From positions 248,001-312,000 of the forward strand of contig JAWHQI010000305.1 of the NCBI GenBank assembly GCA_033032865.1: a stretch of DNA of 64,000 nucleotides, written 5' to 3'. Both the position numbers and the translations under genes were made by a program. Origin of the DNA: Dactylorhiza incarnata. Lineage: Eukaryota; Streptophyta; Magnoliopsida; Asparagales; Orchidaceae. Position 1 is the first letter of the stretch. Every line of letters begins with the position of its first letter. Shown here in pieces: positions 22,301 to 31,300 of the stretch. Under the pieces are notes generated by a model, which searched no databases, was not told where the DNA came from, and saw nothing but the letters and a program-made list of their open reading frames with translations.

Positions 22301-25300
22301 GATGAGTTTAATGATAGCTCATCAAAAATACTGCTGACATGCATAATGACATTATTCCTCGATAATACCGCTGACATGCCTAATGACAACCTGCCATAGT
22401 AGGTATATGAGCTCTACTAAAAACTTATTTGATTTTATGGATTTCCATCATTAATTTTAATTCAGAGATGAGGTGTAATTACTTGAATGGGCATTATATT
22501 TTTTTTTTTTTTAAATAGATTATAATATTTGTTATTACTTTTTGAATGGGCATGAGGGTATATTAGGCAATTTTGAATGTTTCACCAAGACAATTTTTTC
22601 TCTATTAATATTGTAAAGATATACTAAATTATATATAATAATAAACTTTTAATTGCCGCTTGCTATTTATGCTTTTTTAAATACCAACTCCCCGTGTTGG
22701 CCAGTTACAAGCCTAGTAGAAATACACAAATTGTCTATTTTGAGAGAATTTGGTTCAAACATGTCGGGTACTCGAGTCGCTACTCAAAAGATCATGTTGA
22801 GTGACTCTAACCACTAGTCGATTTGAAGCCCATAAAGTAGACAAGCCCGCTAGTTGTGTCTTTAGTAGGGTTCTTAAAGTACTTAGATGAACTAAACTCT
22901 TCTAGATACAAGTAAGACGGGCGTTCGGAAATCGGAAGAGTGATGAACTGATGATTCTTTTGTAATCAAATCATTCATAAGCAGCCCTACCACCGTGGCA
23001 GCTCAAAAGTTGTACAGCCATTTATGTAGTGCAAATCATTATTTGTACATATAAGTTGGATATTGAATTATGCACGGGATTGAACTTTGAATGGGCATGA
23101 GGGTATATTAGGCAATTTTGAATGTTTCACCAAAGACAATTTTTCTCTTTTAATATTGTAAAGATATAATAAATTATATATAATAATAAACTTTTAATTG
23201 CCGCTTGCTATTTATGCTTTTTTGAATACCAACTCCCCGTGTTGGCCAGTTACAAGCCTAGTAGAAATACACAAATTGTCTATTTTGAGAGAATTTGGTT
23301 CAAACATGTCGGGTACTCGAGTCGCTACTCAAAAGATCATGTTGAGTGACTCTAACCACTAGTCGATTTGAAGCCCATAAAGTAGACAAGCCCGCTAGTT
23401 GTGTCTTTAGTAGGGTTCTTAAAGTACTTAGATGAACTAAACTCTTCTAGATACAAGTAAGACGGGCGTTCGGAAATCGGAAGAGTGATGAACTGATGAT
23501 TCTTTTGTAAGCAAATCATTCATAAGCAAGCCACTACCACCGTGGCAGCTCAAAAGTTGTACAGCCATTTATGTAGTGCAAATCATTATTTGTACATATA
23601 AGTTGGATATTGAATTATGCACGGGATTGGACTTTGACTCATTTTCTTCCACAAAGCATCTCCGTCAAATGTTTCTCTTCCCAAGAGCTTTGCTATTCTA
23701 TTTTTCTGGTGCTATTTTACTACTTTTCTTCTCTCTAATTTCTGCGGTTCAATCACCTTGATTAGCAGCCTATTGTTAATTTGTTATACACAGTTTATAC
23801 GATCAATTGTGATGGATATTAGTCTATGCTTTTGGATTCCTTTTAATTTGGATTCAACAATTTGTAGGAATGATTTGGTCTTTGATTTTCGAGTACATAT
23901 AAATTTAGTCAATGCTTTCCATATGAATTCTGTGTTTTTCTAGTGGAAAATAATCGGATTCCACCTGAACATTTAACAAGCAATCTGTAGTAATGTTGTA
24001 TAATGATAACACTTAGGTTTCTACCTACAAAGCTTTCTATTCATGTTTCCATTTCTGTCTGTATTATAATGTATATATGATTTCTGATCATGCCCCTACT
24101 AAACTTGTTCTTGGTTGTCACTTATTCGTTATTGTAATTGTAGAAGACAGTAATCTTACTCTGAGGTATTTGATTATTTATCAAATCCTGCAAACAAAAC
24201 CCTACTAAAGAATACTTGCTGATTTTTATTATTATTTTCATTTTTGGTTGTGCTCTAATATTTATTTCTCATCGTAATCCTTTAGGGCGTCGGAATATCA
24301 GAGCGGCGGTGCCTGCCTTCAGTTCCGCATATCCTACAGTCGTGCAGCCATGTTCTTTCTTTTCTTAGTGCAGCAAATGGACTGTAGACTTGCCGAGGCA
24401 CTAGGACTGCTGAGAATTTTGATATACAAGGTTTGATTCATCGAATTTTGATTATTGTTATTTTCAATGCTTAAATTTTGTAATCAATTTTTCAAATTTG
24501 TACAGGTTTATGTTGATGGAGAAACAACAATGTCAACACATGAAAAGAAAGCAAGCATTAAGAAATTCTATGGTAGTTCATTTCACCTGTAGCTGATTGA
24601 GTTTTAGAGCTCTATGATCCACTCTGATCCATACTCTTGGCCTTTATGTTTGCCCTTATATCTGTCAATGGCAGCTTTTCTATTCCCAACTTTGATGCAA
24701 TTGCGTAAAGAAATCACCGATGTCAGCGATATAGATAGAAGGGCGATGTTTCTGGAATGGTATCGTAGAAGAGTTGATGATGACTCCTTGGTTTTCTCTG
24801 CGGTCGATGATGAAAGAGACGAGGAATGCGGGATCTGCATGGAGTTCCGCGAAAAGCTTGTGATACCCACCTGCCTCCATCGCGTGTGCTTGAACTGCTT
24901 TAATGACTGGTAATGCCCCCTCTCTTTTTAAGCTGCAAACTTTATTTTAGATATTTTTTTATTAACTACAGAGGCAAAATAGGTTTGGACTTTGGATTTT
25001 ATAGTGTTTGAAACTATTATGAATAATTAAGGGAAGAAAGAAAAAAACAGCTATCTTACAATCACATGACACAATAACATTTATGGTTCTCCCCCTAAAT
25101 TAGGCTACATAGAGTTACTGATAAGGATATAGAAGGTGCCCCCCTAAACCTACAACATAGTTTATATGGCATTCTACAATGCTTACCCAAATGAAAATTT
25201 TCCGAAGAAACCCAAAAAATAAAAACACTGTCACGTGCACCATTTTGGGGCGGGATGTCACGACCCTGCGCTCAAACCCTGATTTGGGTAGTCTTAGCTC

Positions 25301-28300
25301 AAACCCTGATTTGTGTAGTCTCTAGCAGCGGAATTATATGCACGCACACACATATATAGTGGAGAGGAAAACACTCAAGAAATAATACTGAAACATCTAT
25401 TCACAATTTCAAAGCTTTACAAAGAGCTCTAACCCCGTTGGGGCTGCTCTACCCCCCAATTGATCCCTACCACTCATTGCATGTACAACAAGATCCCGAT
25501 AACGATTACATGTGAGTCATAATTTTAACTTTTTTCGACTGAATCAATTGAAATGATCTAAGAAGATTTCTTATTAACCCATCTTAGGATTTATACCTAT
25601 TACATCCTATTACATATAATGATATAAGTACACTTAAAATACTAAAAATATCAATACTCCCCCTCAAGATGGGCGAAAGATATCCACTAAGCTTATCTTG
25701 TCACATAAGCTAAACAAATCAAGTGAATTAAGTCCCTTAGTGAGACAATCAACTACTTACTCTTTAGTAACAATGTGTCCCAACTCCAGTTGTCCATTAT
25801 TTAACTCCTTGATAAAGAATCTGTCTATCTCCACATGCTTGGTTCAGTCATGTTGAACGGGGTTTTTACAATGCTAATAGCAGTCTTGCTATCACACCAC
25901 AATGTCATTTGACCCCCTTGGTTCATCTGGCGCTCTACCAGCAAGGCTCTCAACCATAACATCTCTCCTACACCTAAGGCCATGACCCTGTACTCGGCCT
26001 CGGTTGTGGACCTTGCAACCACTGTTTGCTTCTTGATCTTCCAAGAAACCAGATTGCCCCTATGAACATGCAATATCCTGATGTGGACCACCTGTCATCG
26101 ACACAACTAGCCCAGTCTGAATCGCAATTGCCCTCGATGTTCAAATGCCCATTTTTCGGAAAGATCAACCCCTTCCCCGATGCACTCTTCAAATATATTA
26201 GAATCTGATACACAACATCCATGTGACCCTCCCTAGGATCATGCATATACGAGCCACCACACTCACAACAAAAGATATGTCGAGACGAGTGTGACTCAGA
26301 TAGTCAAACGGCCTACCAACCTCTGGTACCTCTCTCCATCGACTGACCCTCCTGCCTCAGCACTTAACATGGACTTCTGATCAATGAGAGCGGGAGCAAC
26401 CGCAGACCTGCACCCCATCATACTTGTCTCTGTCAGCAGATCAAACACATATATTCGTTGAAATAGAACAATCCCTTCTGCACCACGAGCTATCTCAATC
26501 TCAAAGAAGTACCTTAGCTGTCCAAAGTCCTTGACCTCAAACTCCTTGCCCAATCTCATCTTTAACTGGGCAACTTCGCTCTCATCATTATCAATGATAA
26601 TTATATCGTTCGCATACACAACAAACATTGTAGTGTGAACTCCACATCGCCTAAAGAACACTGTATGATCAACATTGGTCTGTCGATACCCCATTCCTAC
26701 CATAGCTCACATAAACCTGTCAAACTAGGCTCGAGGAGATTGCTTCAACCCATAAAGAGACTTCTTGAGTCTACACACCTTACCAATTGTTTGCTTCGTG
26801 TCAAAACCTAGTGGTACCTCCGTGTATACCTCTTCCAACAAATCTCCATGAAGAAAGACATTCTTCACGTCGAGCTTTTATAGTTTTCATCCCCCATTCG
26901 CTGCCAAGGATACCAGTGTTTGTACTGTACTCATCTTCGCCACGGGTGCAAGGGTCTCATCATAGTTGATGACATAAGTCTGATTGGACCCTTTTGCTAC
27001 TAACTGAGCCTTATAACGCTCAACCAGACCCTCTGGGTTTTGTTTCACAGTGAAGACTCACTGGCACCCAACTGCCTTCTTACCTGGTGGTAGTGACACA
27101 ATATCTCATGTCTTGTTCTTTTCTAGAGCCCCGAGTTCCTCTAGCATTGCAGATTTCCACTTTGGATCCTCCTTGGTAACATGCCAACACTTAGGAATAG
27201 ACACAATATCCAGAGGTGCAATGAATGTTCCATGTGTAGGTGATATATGAGACTAGGAAATAAATTGAGCAATATCATGAGGAAAACCATATCGATCAAG
27301 TGAGACTCCCGCATTACTGCGGGAACTCTTCCTTACTGGTAGGAGAGTGGAAGTAGAGACAGGAATCATATTGTATAACCCATAATTCGTCGAGGTCCGA
27401 GATGACCTAGGACAGCTTAAAAGATCTCGCCCACCTGGGGTGAGTAGAGAAGATCTCGCATGTCCCGCCCCATCTTTGTCGAGATCAAAATTGCCTGAGG
27501 AAGACACCTAAGGGTGCCGGGGTGCCATCTCGGCAGGGTGCCGGGGTGCCGGCTCGGCAGGGTGCCGGGGTGCCGGCTCGGCAGGGTCCCGGGGTGCCGG
27601 CTCGGCAGGGTCCCGGGGTGCCGGCTCGGCAGGGTCCCACGGTGCCAGCTCGGCAGGGTCCCACGGTGCCAGCTCGCCTAGATACCCTTCGTGGGCTGCC
27701 AATATCCCTTCAGAACAACGGTGTTTGGCTGTTAGCAGACCAGTTTGGGGGTGCGTTTAGCAAAACCAAAAGGCAGAGTCTCGCTATTAGCAGACCATAA
27801 GAGAAAAACTATATATATACCCTGAAGAGCACCTTTGGAGAGGACTCCACTTCTTTGGCTTCCTCCTCCTTAGGCTACCTTTGGTTAGCTCCTCAGGCTC
27901 TCCAAGGTGCCCGACTTCAGCTTTGACTTGGGAGGGGAAGCGCTCTAAGATCTTCGGGTGTGTGGTGGGACCTCCGCGCTGCAGCCAAGGGTCGGTATCT
28001 AGTTCTAACTCTTCGATCAAGTTTTCCCGCGGGATCAGTAAGTGTTAGCTGCCGCCCCCTCTTGGGGGTCCGAACTCCTCTTTGGGCTGGTTGACAGTTT
28101 CAACATTTATGGTGCGGTGAGCGTGGAAAGTGGCTAGTACAAGAAAGTCCCAAGGAGATAACATGGCTGGAGAGGATGAGCAAGGTGTCGGATACGGCGG
28201 TTCGCCACCATCCGGCTCGGCAACAACAATTGAGATGCTGACAGACTTTCGAAGGGAGGTGATAGAGACGATCAACCTCGCTCTCGCCGCGACGTAAGGC

Positions 28301-31300
28301 GAGTTCTCGACCCCAGCGGCCCAGGTCGTCCTGCCGTTGGGGGCAGGCGAGAGTGTTCCGGGGCAGAGGCCCGGCAAAGAGCAGGTCGGCGAGGCGCTGG
28401 GGTGAGACCTCGCCGGGCGAGAGCTGTTCCCCAGCCCAGCAAGTGCGAGCCCAATCGGGGAGCTCGTGGGGCGAGTGGGGCAGGCGAGAGGGGCGAGTGG
28501 CGGAAGCCCGTTCTGCGAGCTGGTGCTTTTCGCACCAGTTCCGAAGGGGTTCAGGGAGCCGGACATGGTCTAATACACAGGCAAGGATGACCCCGTCCAA
28601 CACCTGCAGTGGTTCGAGGACACCGTCTCCATTCGGCCCATGTCGGATGCTTTCAAATGCCGACTCTTCGCCATCACCTTGAAGGAGAAGGCACGTGAGT
28701 GGTTTTACCAGCTCCCCGTAGAGTCGATCTATGAGTTCGAGGATTTGCGTCGGAGTTTCCAGCTGCGCTTCTCGACGTCAAAGAAGAGTAAGAAGGATGC
28801 TGAGACGCTCTTCAAGATCAAGTAAGGGTCAGAGGAGTCGCTAGCGCATTATGTGGACAGATTTGAGGAGGAAGTCCTGCTCGTCCAGGAGGTACCCGGG
28901 TTCACCCTCCAGCTTGCCTTCACAGTGGGGTTGCATGAGGGATTCTTCAAGATGAACCTGAAGCGGAAGGCCCCCTTGTCCTTTGAAGAGTTGATGGAAA
29001 GGGCGGCGGAGGAGATCGAAGGGGAGGCGGCCATCCCGGAGTTCGCGAAAAGGTTGGCGAAGCTGAGTTAGCCGGAGACGACACAACAGGAAGTCATGAG
29101 AAGGGACGAGTTGAGGGCTCCAGAGCTTGGGTGGAGGCAGCAGGGAGGGGGAATGCAAGGCCCTGACAGAGAATTCGCCCAAGGAGGGGGCAACTTCCAA
29201 GGAGGTCAAGGAAGACCCAACCACCCAGGGTTGAGGCAGGGCCCGATGCCACCCCTCCCCCCACCTCAGCACGCCATGGCGATTGGCCGGGGAAGGGGGA
29301 GGAGGGCCGGAAAAGCAAAAAGAAGAGGAAGAGGAGGAAGGAGGGTGGCGTTACCCTACTGTGACCTTCCACCAGGAGGAAGGTCACGCGACGACCACCT
29401 GCCCAGAGTTTTTAGAAATGAGGGGGGGGGGGTGGCAAGGGATCCCATGCAGTAACAACAACAACCGGTGAGGATTGAGGAGGTCCATGCCCGGGAGGAG
29501 GAGACGAATGGGAGGCAGAAGGGATGTACCGAGCTAAGCGGTGAGGACTTGAAATATTTCTATCCTTGAATTTCAACAGTAAAAATGTGTGTTCTCGAAC
29601 TCTGTTTTTCTTTCATGAATGGATGATGTCAATTTATAAGATGGCGACGCACGATATGTGATTGGCCCCGAAGCAGACCCGCTGACCAGGCTTCCACCAA
29701 GCTTGCGGGGTCGTAGGCTCGCTCAGTGGCAGGAAAGTTTTGAAAGGTAATAGGCCCCGAAGCAGACCCGCTGACCAGGCTTCCACCAAGATGGCAGGGT
29801 CGTAGGCTCGCTCGTTGACAGAAAAGTTTCAAAAGGTAATAGGCCCCGAAGCAGACCCGCTGACCAGGCTCCCACCAAGCTGGCAGGGTCGTAAGCTCGC
29901 TCGGTGGCAGGAAAGTTTTGAAAGGTAATAGGCCCCGAAGCAGACCCGCTGACCAGGCTCCACCAAGCTGGCAGGGTCGCAGGCTCGCTCGGTGGTAGGA
30001 AAGTTTCAAAAGGTAATAGGCCCCGAAGCAGACCCGCTGCCCAGGCTCCCACCAAGCTGGCAGGGTCGTAGGCTCGCTCGGTGGTAGGAAAGTTTCAAAA
30101 GGTAATAGGCCCCGAAGCAAACCCGCTGACCAGGCTCCCACCAAGCTGGCAGGGTCGTAGGCTCGCTCGGTGGAAGGAAAGTTTCAAAAGGTAATAGACT
30201 CCGAAGTTGACCCACCGACCAGGCTTGCACCAAGCTGGCAGGGCCGTAGGCTCGCTCGGTGACAGGAAAGTTTCAAAAGGTAATATGCCCCGAAGTAGAC
30301 CCGCTGACCAGGCTTCCACCAAGCTGGCAGGGTCGTAGGCTCGCTCGGTGGCAGGAAATTTTCAAAAGGTAATATGCCCCGAAGCAGACCCGCTGACCAG
30401 GCTCCCACCAAGCTTCCAGGGTCGTAGGCTTGCTCGGTGGCAGGAAAGTTTTGAAAGGTAATATGCCCCGAAGCAGACCCGCTGACCAGGCTCCCACCAA
30501 GCTGACATGGTCGTAGGCTCGCTCGGTAGCAGGAAAGTTTTGAAAGATAATAGACCTCGAAGCAGACCCGCTGACCAGGCTCCCACCAAGCTGGCAGGGT
30601 CGTAGGCTCGCTCGGTAGTAGGAAAGTTTCAAAAGGTAATAGGCCCCGAAGCAGACCCGCTGACCAGGCTCCCACCAAGCTGGTAGGGTCGTAGGCTCGC
30701 TCGTTGGCAGGGTCCCAGGGCCAGCTCGCCTAGATACCCTTCGTGGGCTACTAATAGCCCTTCAGAACAACGAAGTTTGACGGTTAGCAGACCAGTTTGA
30801 GGTGCGTTTCAAAACCAAAAGGCGGAGTCTCGCTATTAGCAGACCATAAGAGAAAAAATATATAAATATAAACCCTGAAGGGCACCTTTGAAGAAGACTC
30901 TACTTCTTTGGCTTCCTCCTCCTTAGGCTACCTTTGGTTAGCTCCTCAGGCTCTCCAAGGTGCCCGACTTCAACTTTAGCTTGGGAGAGGAAGCGCTCTA
31001 AGATCTTCCGGGTGTATGGCGGGACCTCCGCGCTGCAGCCAAGGGTCGGTATCTGGTTCTAACTCTTATGTCAAGTTTTCCCGCGGGATCAATAGGTGTT
31101 AGCTCCCCCCCCCCCCCCCCCCCCCCCCCCCTCTTGGGGGTCCGAACTCCTCGTTGGGCCGGTTGATGGTTTCAACACATATCACCTGTATCATCTGAGT
31201 TTGAGGTGGATGGTGTAGGTGCCTCAGGAGTCGGAGTAGGCAGAGGCAAGGAACTTGACACAAGTGTCACTGAAGGCATTGTTGGCACGTTTCCCTCATT

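Larger units (their letters stand above)
19389..24285 (+). other. RING gene intron 1 (4.9 kb)
   Basis: Donor GTGAGT at 19389, acceptor TTTAG ending 24285. It contains three Tourist-like MITE copies, a 422-bp solo LTR with target duplications, a diverged dispersed repeat and a 545-bp tandem duplication, described separately. No other exon was found in it. Confidence 0.75.
27511..31177 (+). mobile_element. Non-autonomous Tat derivative (gag remnant, no pol), nested in Copia
   Basis: Order on plus: 5' LTR (about 27511-28105), primer site (28110-28126), broken gag fused to the last codons of pol (28164-29569), 89-bp array (29655-30710), 3' LTR (about 30706-31177). The gag is plainly related to that of the Tat element at the left edge. 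All of protease, RT, both RNase H and integrase are missing. Both LTRs end in GTTTCAACA and share CAGCTCGCCTAGATACCC. Such elements depend on a partner's enzymes. The target duplication is not resolvable because the 5' LTR begins in a 24-bp minisatellite. Confidence 0.85.

Noticed and set aside
29629..30678. Overlapping 75-171 residue frames in the second 89-bp array
   Set aside because: Same reason; repeated [16 protein letters not shown] peptides follow the array period.
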